From positions 1 through 9,248 of the forward strand of contig DVEE01000294.1 of assembly GCA_015295885.1 (NCBI GenBank): a stretch of DNA of 9,248 nt, read 5' to 3'. Every line of letters begins with the position of its first letter. The stretch's first letter is position 1. The position numbers and the translations under genes were made by a program. The stretch comes from Leptolyngbyaceae cyanobacterium M65_K2018_010 (lineage in GTDB: Bacteria; Cyanobacteriota; Cyanobacteriia; Phormidesmidales; Phormidesmidaceae). The notes beneath the pieces were generated by a model. The model saw nothing but the letters and a program-made list of their open reading frames with translations, did no database searches and was not told where the DNA came from. Shown here in pieces: positions 1 to 6,034 of the stretch.

Positions 1-2
1 CC

Positions 3-185
3 CGCCGCATTGTCGATGCCGTTAACCGAGAAGATCTCTGGCGCGAGGCGGCAACTGAAGCCGGGTTGACCGCCATGATCCCCACCGGCACCTCGCGCGG
101 CGTGGAAACCTTCTTTGACGGAGTGACCTTTGACCCGGCTAACCCAGAGGCTTACCTCAAGAGCCTCAAGATTAAGCGGGTCTAG
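3..185 (+). CDS. nrtA: NrtA-like nitrate (or bicarbonate) substrate-binding protein, C-terminal fragment
   Basis: Only the last 60 codons and the TAG stop are inside the window; the gene begins upstream. The translated end contains VNREDLWREAA, then SRGVETFFDG, then FDPANPEAYLKSLKIKRV. This is the typical C-terminus of the periplasmic, lipid-anchored binding protein NrtA and of its bicarbonate-binding paralogue CmpA. The family member captures the anion outside the inner membrane and delivers it to the NrtB permease. Directly downstream on the same strand are a matching permease and two ATPases, which supports assignment as the first gene of an nrtABCD-type operon. The residues that contact the ligand lie in the missing part, so nitrate versus bicarbonate cannot be decided from this fragment. 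The family assignment is firm; the symbol is less so. Confidence 0.85.
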   Translation, partial: RRIVDAVNREDLWREAATEAGLTAMIPTGTSRGVETFFDGVTFDPANPEAYLKSLKIKRV

Positions 186-210
186 GAGGAGAAGGGGTGG
201 ATGCATAAGC

Positions 211-252
211 GGGGGGGAACCAGTCTCACGTCGTTCACTCCCCCATCCCCCC
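211..252 (+). other. Possible RNA hairpin: G7 run pairing with downstream C runs
   Basis: Seven consecutive G (211-217) are followed by a C5 run (240-244) and a C6 run (247-252). In the transcript the G run can pair with either C run, closing a loop of roughly 22-29 nt. It lies 26 nt after the nrtA stop codon, where a stem could block 3'-to-5' exonuclease or cause partial termination. No U tract follows, so this is not a classic intrinsic terminator. The function is inference. Confidence 0.35.
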
Positions 253-265
253 AATCCCCCTCCCC
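240..265 (-). other. Predicted G-quadruplex motif on the minus strand
   Basis: The plus strand has four C runs at 240-244, 247-252, 256-260 and 262-265, separated by AT, AAT and T. On the minus strand these are G tracts of 4, 5, 6 and 5 with loops of 1, 3 and 2 nt, fitting the canonical four-tract G4 pattern with at least four tetrads. The minus strand is the template for nrt transcription, so a folded structure could impede RNA polymerase between nrtA and nrtB. The pattern is seen directly; folding and effect are inference. Confidence 0.6.
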
Positions 266-372
266 AGTCTTGGTTCAGGGAGGGTGAGCCTAGGAAGAAG
301 ATTGCTGTGGCTCCATCGCCAAACACCGTCACAGCCCCTTCTTTGCTCCTGAACCAGCCTACCTCGATCCTT

Positions 373-394
373 TACCCCAAGAAGTATCGGGGTA
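373..394 (+). other. Hairpin TACCCC/GGGGTA in the nrtA-nrtB gap
   Basis: TACCCC at 373-378 is the reverse complement of GGGGTA at 389-394, with a 10-nt loop. An alternative pairing uses CCTACC at 358-363 with GGTAGG at 392-397, so two mutually exclusive folds are possible. It lies about 135 nt before the nrtB start. No T run follows. The role is unknown. Confidence 0.35.
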
Positions 395-528
395 GGTTTC
401 CTCTTCACCAGCCTGTATCAGGCCCTTCGTCTACCCTTGCCCTCCCAGGGTGGATGCACCCATTGGGGTTCCTGGCGACTCTGGACCCGGTTTTCGATTT
501 AGTACACCTAAACCAGGACGTATCAACT

Positions 529-1380
529 ATGGTTACTCAAGCACCCTCCCGAAATCAAGCGCAGGGAACTTCCATCCTGGCCCCTGTTCAGCGGTTCTGG
601 CAAAAGCGGGGAGCCGACCTAATTCCACCGATCATTGGCATTGCAGTCTTTCTAACGGTTTGGCAACTGGTTTCTTGGTCGGGGGCAACCCGACTACCAG
701 GACCCCTCAGCCTGTGGACCGATACCCGCACCCGCGAATTGTTACTGTATCCCTTCTATGATCTGGGTGGACTGGATAAGGGACTATTCTGGCAAACCCT
801 AGCCAGCCTGGGCCGAGTGGCGAAGGGCTATACGGCGGCAGCGGTAGTGGGCATTTCCCTAGGGGTGCTGGTGGGCACCAGCCCCTGGCTGAATAAGGCC
901 ACCTATCCCATCTTCCAGTTTTTGCGGATGGTCGCTCCCCTGGCCTGGGTACCCATCGCCCTCGTGGCCCTGCAACAAAACCAGCCAGCAGCCATCTTCG
1001 TGATTTTTATTACTGCCGTCTGGCCCATCCTGATCAACACCATTGAGGGGGTGCGGCAGATTCCCGAAGACTATAACAATGTGGCCAAGGTGCTGCAACT
1101 GTCCCGCAAGGACTACTACCTGAATATCCTGTTTCCCTCGGCGCTGCCTTATATTTTCACGGGCTTGCGAATTGCGATTGGTCTGGCTTGGTTAGCGATT
1201 ATTGCCGCGGAAATTGTGATGTCCGGCATTGTGGGCATTGGCTTTTTCATCTGGGATGCCTACCAGCAGAACTACATTAGTGAAATTATTCTGGCGGTGT
1301 TTTACATCGGCTTTGTGGGGCTGCTGTTGGATCGGTTGATTGCCTTTTTACAAATGAAAATAGCCCCCGCCCGTAAGTAG
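529..1380 (+). CDS. nrtB: NrtB-like ABC transporter permease (nitrate, or bicarbonate)
   Basis: This is a 283-residue inner-membrane permease, which forms the translocation channel fed by NrtA and driven by the NrtC/NrtD ATPases. Hydrophobic segments are visible at roughly residues 31-50, 101-117, 135-148, 153-170, 214-232 and 251-270. The cytoplasmic coupling (EAA-type) loop is around 173-209, ending in LFPSALPYI. I chose the ATG at 529 because the protein then begins just ahead of the family's first membrane segment and has the usual NrtB length of about 280. An AGGA (515-518) lies 10 nt upstream. The open frame extends back to 130, but that extra 133-residue stretch overlaps the end of nrtA and is Pro/Arg-rich, so it is judged spurious. 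CmpB, the bicarbonate permease, is the main alternative identity. Confidence 0.87.
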   Translation: MVTQAPSRNQAQGTSILAPVQRFWQKRGADLIPPIIGIAVFLTVWQLVSWSGATRLPGPLSLWTDTRTRELLLYPFYDLGGLDKGLFWQTLASLGRVAKGYTAAAVVGISLGVLVGTSPWLNKATYPIFQFLRMVAPLAWVPIALVALQQNQPAAIFVIFITAVWPILINTIEGVRQIPEDYNNVAKVLQLSRKDYYLNILFPSALPYIFTGLRIAIGLAWLAIIAAEIVMSGIVGIGFFIWDAYQQNYISEIILAVFYIGFVGLLLDRLIAFLQMKIAPARK

Positions 1381-1585
1381 GGTGCCCTGGGTCAAGGGTG
1401 CGGCTCTGCTGACGCGAAGTAATGCACCCCCCTATAGATCTCATGCACGGTGTATTGCGGTATAGCAAGTGAAGGATTTAGCCGAGCCTTTGGGCCGCGA
1501 CTGCACCCTACAATGATTCAATTTTTGCCCATTGAGATGGTGGGTCATGCCACCCTATACCTTCTAGAATCCCAAGGAGTAAAGC
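1381..1585. other. nrtB-nrtC spacer with inverted repeats
   Basis: The spacer is 205 nt. GGGTGC (1396-1401) is complementary to GCACCC at 1424-1429 and again at 1503-1508. GGTGG (1539-1543) pairs with CCACC (1550-1554) over a 6-nt loop, resembling the GGTGGGCA-TGCCCACC style of intergenic palindrome that I recall as common in cyanobacteria. No gene and no convincing -35/-10 pair is seen. It ends with the strong nrtC ribosome-binding site. Confidence 0.5.
1574..1579 (+). promoter_or_regulatory. Ribosome-binding site of nrtC
   Basis: AAGGAG stands 6 nt before the ATG at 1586. It is the best Shine-Dalgarno match in the operon and fixes the nrtC start. Confidence 0.8.
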
Positions 1586-3589
1586 ATGGGTTTATTAGTT
1601 GCAGTGGATCAGGTGGATAAGGTGTTTCCCCTGACCGATGGCGGTGAATACGTTGCCCTCAAAGGCATTGATTTGACTATTAAGCAGGGAGAGTTCGTCT
1701 CGTTTATTGGCCACTCGGGCTGTGGTAAATCCACCCTGCTGAATATGATTGCGGGTCTGTCGTTGCCCAGTGCTGGAGTGTTGACCCTAGAGGGTAAGAA
1801 GATTACTGAACCCGGTCCCGATCGCATGGTCGTGTTCCAAAACTACTCGCTCTTGCCCTGGCGCAGCGTGCGGGAAAACATTGCCCTGGCGGTGAATCGG
1901 GTCTACGGCGACCTGCCCAAGGGAGAGCGGCGCAGCATAGTGCAAGAGCACATTAATCTGGTGGGTTTGCAGCAGGCGGCGGATAAAATGCCAGACCAAC
2001 TCTCTGGCGGGATGAAGCAGCGGGTCGCTATTGCTCGGGCTTTAGCCATCCGTCCTAAGCTGCTGCTTTTGGATGAGCCCTTTGGGGCGCTGGATGCGCT
2101 GACCCGGGGCAATCTGCAAACCCAACTGATGCGGATTTGCGACGAGAACAACGTCACCGCTGTGATGGTGACCCATGATGTGGATGAGGCGGTGCTGCTC
2201 AGCGATCGCATCGTCATGCTCACCAATGGCCCCGGAGCCGAAATAGGCAACATCCTGGAGGTAGACATTCCTCGCCCCCGAGAGCGGATGGCAGTGGTCG
2301 AGCACCCCAGCTACTACAGCCTGCGGAGCGAGATTATCTACTTCCTCAACCAGCAAAAGCGGATTAAGAAGTTGCGCGCCCGCAAAACCGCAACCATTGC
2401 CCGCCATGGGCTAGAAAAAGTGAATCTGGACATCGGCTTTGTGCCCCTGACGGCCTGCGCTCCAGTGGCGATCGCCCAGGAGAAAGGCTTCTTTGCCAAG
2501 CACGGCCTGGATGAAGTCCACCTCAATCGTGAAACCAGTTGGCGTGGCATCGTCGATGGCATTGCCGGGGGATACCTGGATGCGGCCCAAATGCCTTCGG
2601 GCATGCCCCTGTGGTTCTCCCTGGGGGGCCACAAAAATCAGCCCTTGCCAGTGGTCACGGCCCTGACCATGACCCGCAACGGTAACGCCATTACCCTGGC
2701 TCGCCGGTTCTATGACCAGGGCATTCATAGTCTGGAGAGCTTCCGGGAGATGCTGCACCGCACCCCCGAAACCCAGCACCGCATGGGCATGGTGCATCCT
2801 TCCTCGATGCATAACCTGTTGCTGCGGTACTGGTTGGCCGCTGGCGGCATTGACCCCGATCGGGATCTGGCTCTGCAAACCATCCCCCCGGCCCAGATGG
2901 TGGTAGACCTGAAGGGCAATAGCATCGATGGCTTCTGCGTCGGCGAACCCTGGAACCTGCGCGCCGCCATGGATGAGGTTGGTTTCACCATCGCCACCGA
3001 TCGCGAAATCTACGACGGCCACCCCGGCAAAGTGCTAGGCGTGCGCGAAGCCTGGGCCACCGCCTACCCCAACACCCACATTGCCCTCACCAAAGCTCTG
3101 CTGGATGCCTGTCGCTACTGCGCCGACCCTGAAAACGAAGCCGAGATTCGCCAGATTCTCTCCCAGCGAGCCTACCTAGGCACCCCCATCGAGTATATTC
3201 ACCTGGGCAGCCCCAGCACCAAGGTCTGCGAACTCAGTCAACCGATGCGTGAGTATGCCCACCACATCTTCTTTGGTCATGGTGCCAATCGGCCCAGCCG
3301 TACCGAACACCTCTGGCACATGACCCAACTGGCCCGCTGGGGCGATGTTCCCTTCCCCCGCAACTGGTTGGAAATCCTAGAGCGCATCGTGCGGGTCGAT
3401 GTTTACAGTACCGCTGCCCGTGAACTGGGCATGCTGGATGCCAAATTTACCCGGGGCAGCATCCACCTGTTCGACGGCACCGACTTCGACGCTGAAGATC
3501 CCATTGGCTACCTCAATAGCCTCGCCATCAAGCGGGACATCACCATTGCCGAAGTGGTGTTAGATACGCCTGGTCTGCTAGCGGCCTAG
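1586..3589 (+). CDS. nrtC: NrtC-like ABC ATPase fused to an NrtA-like sensor domain
   Basis: The 667-residue protein has two parts. Residues 1 to about 255 are an ABC ATPase: Walker A GHSGCGKST at 42-50, Q-loop Gln85, signature LSGGMKQ at 139-145, Walker B LLLLDEP at 159-165, H-loop His197. After a basic linker (KRIKKLRARK, 258-267) comes a domain of about 390 residues related to the NrtA binding protein, with SWRGIVDG (318-325), RYWLAAGGI (414-422) and FCVGEPWN (450-457). This fusion and length (family about 660) are diagnostic of NrtC or its bicarbonate paralogue CmpC. In Synechococcus the NrtC C-terminal domain is known to be needed for ammonium-promoted inhibition of nitrate uptake. It acts on the cytoplasmic face, paired with NrtD. 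All ATPase motifs are intact and the gene is complete. The nrt versus cmp choice remains open. Confidence 0.88.
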   Translation: MGLLVAVDQVDKVFPLTDGGEYVALKGIDLTIKQGEFVSFIGHSGCGKSTLLNMIAGLSLPSAGVLTLEGKKITEPGPDRMVVFQNYSLLPWRSVRENIALAVNRVYGDLPKGERRSIVQEHINLVGLQQAADKMPDQLSGGMKQRVAIARALAIRPKLLLLDEPFGALDALTRGNLQTQLMRICDENNVTAVMVTHDVDEAVLLSDRIVMLTNGPGAEIGNILEVDIPRPRERMAVVEHPSYYSLRSEIIYFLNQQKRIKKLRARKTATIARHGLEKVNLDIGFVPLTACAPVAIAQEKGFFAKHGLDEVHLNRETSWRGIVDGIAGGYLDAAQMPSGMPLWFSLGGHKNQPLPVVTALTMTRNGNAITLARRFYDQGIHSLESFREMLHRTPETQHRMGMVHPSSMHNLLLRYWLAAGGIDPDRDLALQTIPPAQMVVDLKGNSIDGFCVGEPWNLRAAMDEVGFTIATDREIYDGHPGKVLGVREAWATAYPNTHIALTKALLDACRYCADPENEAEIRQILSQRAYLGTPIEYIHLGSPSTKVCELSQPMREYAHHIFFGHGANRPSRTEHLWHMTQLARWGDVPFPRNWLEILERIVRVDVYSTAARELGMLDAKFTRGSIHLFDGTDFDAEDPIGYLNSLAIKRDITIAEVVLDTPGLLAA

Positions 3590-3695
3590 GAAGATTGGAG
3601 AGGGCGGCATAAAGCGCTTTAGGGCTCCTCTCCCCCCTGCCTCTCCTCTCTCCGCCTTTACCCTTTACCCTTTCACCCTCAAGGATAAGCAAACC
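3590..3695. other. nrtC-nrtD spacer: hairpin plus polypyrimidine tract
   Basis: GGAGAGG (3597-3603) is complementary to CCTCTCC (3627-3633), and the palindrome AAAGCGCTTT (3611-3620) lies inside the loop. From 3626 to 3680 only 5 of 55 bases are purines. The tract ends in TTTACCC (3657-3663), TTTACCC (3664-3670) and TTTCACCC (3671-3678), immediately before the nrtD ribosome-binding site AAGGAT (3681-3686). No gene is present. Confidence 0.6.
3657..3678 (+). repeat. TTTACCC short tandem repeat
   Basis: Two exact 7-bp units are followed by an 8-bp variant (TTTCACCC). The array sits directly ahead of the nrtD Shine-Dalgarno sequence, so slippage here would change spacer length but not the reading frame. 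Confidence 0.7.
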
Positions 3696-4562
3696 ATGAA
3701 AAGCACTCCTGTAAAGCTCCGAGCCCGTCGGTCTACCTACCCAGAGTCATGGCATTACCCGTCTAACTCTTCTAATCAAGGCTTCCTCGTGTTCGACCAG
3801 GTGTCTAAGGGGTTTCCCACCGCCAAGGGCCTGTATCCAGTGCTGGAGAATGTCAACTTAACGATCCAGGAGGGAGAATTTGTCTGCTTCATTGGTCATT
3901 CCGGCTGTGGCAAGTCCACGCTGCTCAGCCTGGTTTCGGGCTTTCAACAGCCGTCGGGGGGCTCGGTGACCCTGAAGGGGCAACCCATTCTCAAGCCAGG
4001 GCCAGACCGCATGGTGGTGTTTCAAAACTATGCCCTACTGCCCTGGCGCACGGTGTTTGAGAATGTGTACCTGGCCGTGAAGGCGGTATGGCCCAATAAA
4101 CCCGAGGCCCACAAACGGGCGATCGTGCGGGAGCACCTGGCCATGGTGGGCTTGACCGAAGCGGCTGATAAACGGCCTGACCAGATTTCGGGAGGGATGC
4201 GGCAGCGGGTGTCGATCGCTCGAGCCCTAGCCATTCGTCCTGAAGTGTTAATTCTAGACGAACCCTTCGGGGCCCTGGATGCCATTACCAAGGAAGAGTT
4301 GCAGGAGGAGTTACTCAAAATTTGGAATGAGCACCGTTGCACCGTCTTGATGATTACCCACGACATTGACGAGGCGCTATTCCTGGCCGATCGCCTGGTG
4401 ATGATGACCAACGGCCCCGCCGCGACGATTGGAGAAATTATGGCGATCCCCTTTGAGCGGCCTCGAAACCGCGACCAAATTATGGAAGATCCCCAATACT
4501 ATCAACTCCGCAACTACGCCCTCGACTTTCTCTACCATCGTTTTGCCCACGATGACGAGTGA
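3696..4562 (+). CDS. nrtD: NrtD-like ABC transporter ATPase
   Basis: This 288-residue stand-alone ATPase is the second, non-fused nucleotide-binding subunit of the NrtABCD complex and works with NrtC on the cytoplasmic face. It carries Walker A GHSGCGKST (67-75), Q-loop Gln110 in VVFQNYALLPW, signature ISGGMRQ (164-170), Walker B LILDEP (185-190) and H-loop His222 in MITHDIDEA. It ends in FLYHRFAHDDE, a conserved tail in this family. The ATG at 3696 has AAGGAT 9 nt upstream. The first 29 or so residues are a basic, Ser/Pro-rich stretch before the ABC fold and look slightly longer than usual; no better downstream start is evident. It is very similar to the NrtC ATPase half but lacks the sensor domain. 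CmpD is the alternative identity. No narB follows; the next gene is convergent. Confidence 0.87.
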   Translation: MKSTPVKLRARRSTYPESWHYPSNSSNQGFLVFDQVSKGFPTAKGLYPVLENVNLTIQEGEFVCFIGHSGCGKSTLLSLVSGFQQPSGGSVTLKGQPILKPGPDRMVVFQNYALLPWRTVFENVYLAVKAVWPNKPEAHKRAIVREHLAMVGLTEAADKRPDQISGGMRQRVSIARALAIRPEVLILDEPFGALDAITKEELQEELLKIWNEHRCTVLMITHDIDEALFLADRLVMMTNGPAATIGEIMAIPFERPRNRDQIMEDPQYYQLRNYALDFLYHRFAHDDE

Positions 4563-4650
4563 GGGCGGTGGCCCTGAAGGATAGGAAACCCGCCTTTCAC
4601 CCTGAAAACCCTGGCGGAAGGCCCAGGATTTGCTGCTGTTGTTTGACCCT

Positions 4651-4682
4651 AAACCCACGGTGATTTTGGGCATCGTGGGTTT
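4651..4682. terminator. Candidate bidirectional terminator hairpin between nrtD and the glycosyltransferase
   Basis: AAACCCACG (4651-4659) is the exact reverse complement of CGTGGGTTT (4674-4682), giving a 9-bp stem with a 14-nt loop. The outer AAA/TTT pairs provide a short U run on both strands. It lies 88 nt after the nrtD stop and, on the other strand, 132 nt after the glycosyltransferase stop, which suits a shared terminator for convergent genes. The U run is only three long, so strength is uncertain. Confidence 0.45.
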
Positions 4683-4698
4683 CCCTGACCGCAACGCT

Positions 4699-4716
4699 TA
4701 TATCGACTATATCGAC
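4699..4716 (+). repeat. 9-bp tandem duplication TATATCGAC
   Basis: Two exact head-to-tail copies of TATATCGAC lie in the non-coding region between nrtD and the glycosyltransferase gene. No function is evident. Confidence 0.6.
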
Positions 4717-4814
4717 TCTCGGGGGGCCAAAGATTCACCCCGCCGCATACTTCTCACCATCCCCCTTGATATGCGGTTAATATGCAGTGACCACCTGGGG
4801 AATTGGTATGAACC

Positions 4815-5720
4815 CTACCTAGGCTGTCGGAGTCCCCCTGAGGAGTATTCAGGCTTGGAGTTGACTGCGGCGGGGCTAACCGGAGGTGGGGCGTACTGGC
4901 GCCAAATGTCGCCGTAGACGATCGCCGGATTTTTCCAGGGTTTGTGGTGGCCACCACTCCAATGGATGAGATTGATTTGGTCGAGGGGTTTTTTCAGCAT
5001 CCGAGCAACAACCTGCATATTGCCGTAACCACAGCGGTTCCAACTGCGGTCTAGTTGAATGTAGTCCTTAAACATGACATTGAGCAGGGTTTCGTCGCCC
5101 CGGTTCAACATCCCGTACTGGCAGACGGCATCCCAGTTCAGGTAGTGGTGGAAGATGCGATCGGTCTCATCGTTCCAATAGGTGTAGTCGGTAAATAGCA
5201 CCCCGCTGTTGAAGGATTGTTTGAAGGCCCGCATTTCGCCCACAGCCTTGAAGGGATTACCAAATTGGAAGATGGCCGGATAGAAGTGGGGTACGGCGGC
5301 AAAGTAGCGATCGCGGCTGAACTGCACCGTCTCAAACAAAGTGGCTACATCCCCCAACACCACTACGTCGGCATCGAGGTAGAGCACTTTGCTGACATCC
5401 GGAAAAATATCCTGCAAGAACATGCGTGCGTACTGCATATAGCGAGACACCCGCCGAGTCGGCGTCATCGGCTCATACTTGGCGTGGATGTAGTCTTTCA
5501 TAAACTGGGGCGGGGTGAAGCCGTAAACCCGCCAAGCAAAACGAGGCGACCGGAAACAAGCGGCAATCTTTTCCTCAAAAAAAGCCACCTCATCGGGGGG
5601 CACCGTAATGTTAAAGCGCAGGTTTTCGGGGTGGGCGGTGTTGGTGGCGACGGAGTTCATGGCCGTTAACAAAGCCACCACAATTCCTTGGTTAAGGGCA
5701 AAGGCAATATCGTAGGTCAT
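4815..5720 (-). CDS. GT8-family glycosyltransferase
   Basis: This 301-residue protein has the signature of retaining glycosyltransferase family 8, nucleotide-sugar dependent with a GT-A fold. Visible are YLDADVVVLGD (114-124) with the metal-binding DxD at 116-118, FNSGVLF (170-176), and a C-terminal HWSGGHHKPW (253-262) matching the family's HxxGxxKPW. The N-terminal layout (IAFALN, then PENLRFNI at 31-38) resembles GATL/GAUT-like members rather than LgtC; the Asp usual near residue 10 is Asn. No signal peptide or membrane segment is obvious, so it is probably cytosolic. Donor and acceptor cannot be read from the sequence; polysaccharide or glycolipid assembly is a guess. The ATG at 5718-5720 has AGGA (plus-strand tcct, 5727-5730) 6 nt upstream. 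It stands alone, convergent with nrtD. Confidence 0.82.
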   Translation of the reverse strand: MTYDIAFALNQGIVVALLTAMNSVATNTAHPENLRFNITVPPDEVAFFEEKIAACFRSPRFAWRVYGFTPPQFMKDYIHAKYEPMTPTRRVSRYMQYARMFLQDIFPDVSKVLYLDADVVVLGDVATLFETVQFSRDRYFAAVPHFYPAIFQFGNPFKAVGEMRAFKQSFNSGVLFTDYTYWNDETDRIFHHYLNWDAVCQYGMLNRGDETLLNVMFKDYIQLDRSWNRCGYGNMQVVARMLKKPLDQINLIHWSGGHHKPWKNPAIVYGDIWRQYAPPPVSPAAVNSKPEYSSGGLRQPR

Positions 5721-5775
5721 GGAATGTCCTGGCGCGATCGGGGCGGTGATTAATTCCCCCTGGTTTGCTCCAGCG

Positions 5776-5781
5776 ATAATA
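5776..5781 (-). promoter_or_regulatory. Possible -10 box for the glycosyltransferase gene
   Basis: TATTAT on the minus strand, 55 nt upstream of the ATG, is a near match to TATAAT. No good -35 was found at 17 nt spacing, so this is a weak call. Confidence 0.25.
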
Positions 5782-5874
5782 GCAGGTTGGGTTGTCCCTT
5801 GGTGGGGCAGGGGGACAGAGGTGGCGACGGGGTCTCCAGCGGATAGGGACGGTGATCGTCCAGAACGCCGGTAG

Positions 5875-5978
5875 ACAAACCCGGTTTCTCGATCAGAAGG
5901 ATGCCATGCCGTTGGAACAACGCCTCAGAAACCGGGTTTCTAGCTACTGTACCGAGGCTCTAGGGACTCTAGAAACCC
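5875..5978. repeat. Cluster of AGAAACC-N-GGTTTCT palindromic repeats
   Basis: A 15-mer AGAAACCGGGTTTCT (5927-5941) is itself a perfect odd palindrome with 7-bp arms. A second copy, ACAAACCCGGTTTCT, lies at 5875-5889 with one arm mismatch. Thirteen bases (5877-5889) are the exact reverse complement of 5927-5939 across a 37-nt spacer. A third partial element, CTAGAAACCC (5969-5978), is the exact reverse complement of 5934-5943. This looks like a dispersed cyanobacterial intergenic palindrome or a small non-autonomous element. Confidence 0.65.
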
Positions 5979-5994
5979 CTTGCCCCTGAAAGGT

Positions 5995-6011
5995 ATGCCA
6001 ATTCTTGGCAT
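5995..6011. other. Perfect 7-bp hairpin ATGCCAA/TTGGCAT
   Basis: ATGCCAA (5995-6001) and TTGGCAT (6005-6011) flank a 3-nt loop (TTC). The sequence has an uninterrupted 7-bp stem on either strand, but no T run, so its role is unclear. Confidence 0.5.
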
Positions 6012-6034
6012 TGCAGCTATGGGCGTCAGGGTTC

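Larger units (their letters stand above)
186..528. other. Non-coding gap between nrtA and nrtB with G4/C-rich tract and hairpins
   Basis: This 343-nt stretch between two operon genes has no convincing gene. A stop-free frame runs through it into nrtB from 130, but its translation is proline/arginine-rich low-complexity sequence. It holds a run of seven G (211-217), a C-rich tract (240-265), a TACCCC/GGGGTA hairpin (373-394) and a small GGGTG/CACCC hairpin (448-461). The 11-mer GGGTGGATGCA occurs at both ends of the gap (around 195-205 and 448-458). No NtcA-type GTA-N8-TAC promoter arrangement was recognised. The structured spacer could cap or stabilise the nrtA transcript relative to nrtBCD; this is inference. 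Confidence 0.7.

Noticed and set aside
130..528. N-terminal extension of nrtB by 133 codons from an upstream ATG
   Set aside because: It overlaps the true end of nrtA in another frame, is Pro/Arg/Ser-rich from the C-rich tract, and would make NrtB far longer than its family.
1525..1561. Possible internal promoter (TTGCCC and TATACC) before nrtC
   Set aside because: The spacing between the two hexamers is 25 nt, too long for a sigma-70 promoter.
2411..3022. 203-codon minus-strand frame inside nrtC
   Set aside because: It is fully antisense to the intact NrtC sensor domain; GC-rich codons commonly give such shadows.
4630..4917. 95-codon plus-strand frame after nrtD
   Set aside because: It overlaps the end of the glycosyltransferase on the opposite strand and the terminator-like hairpin, has no recognisable motif and no clear ribosome-binding site.
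5217..5669. 150-codon frame antisense to the glycosyltransferase
   Set aside because: It lies entirely within a well-supported GT8 gene; its composition is that of a shadow frame.
5792..5989. 65-codon frame in the repeat-rich gap
   Set aside because: It crosses the palindromic repeat cluster, has no motif and no supporting ribosome-binding site.
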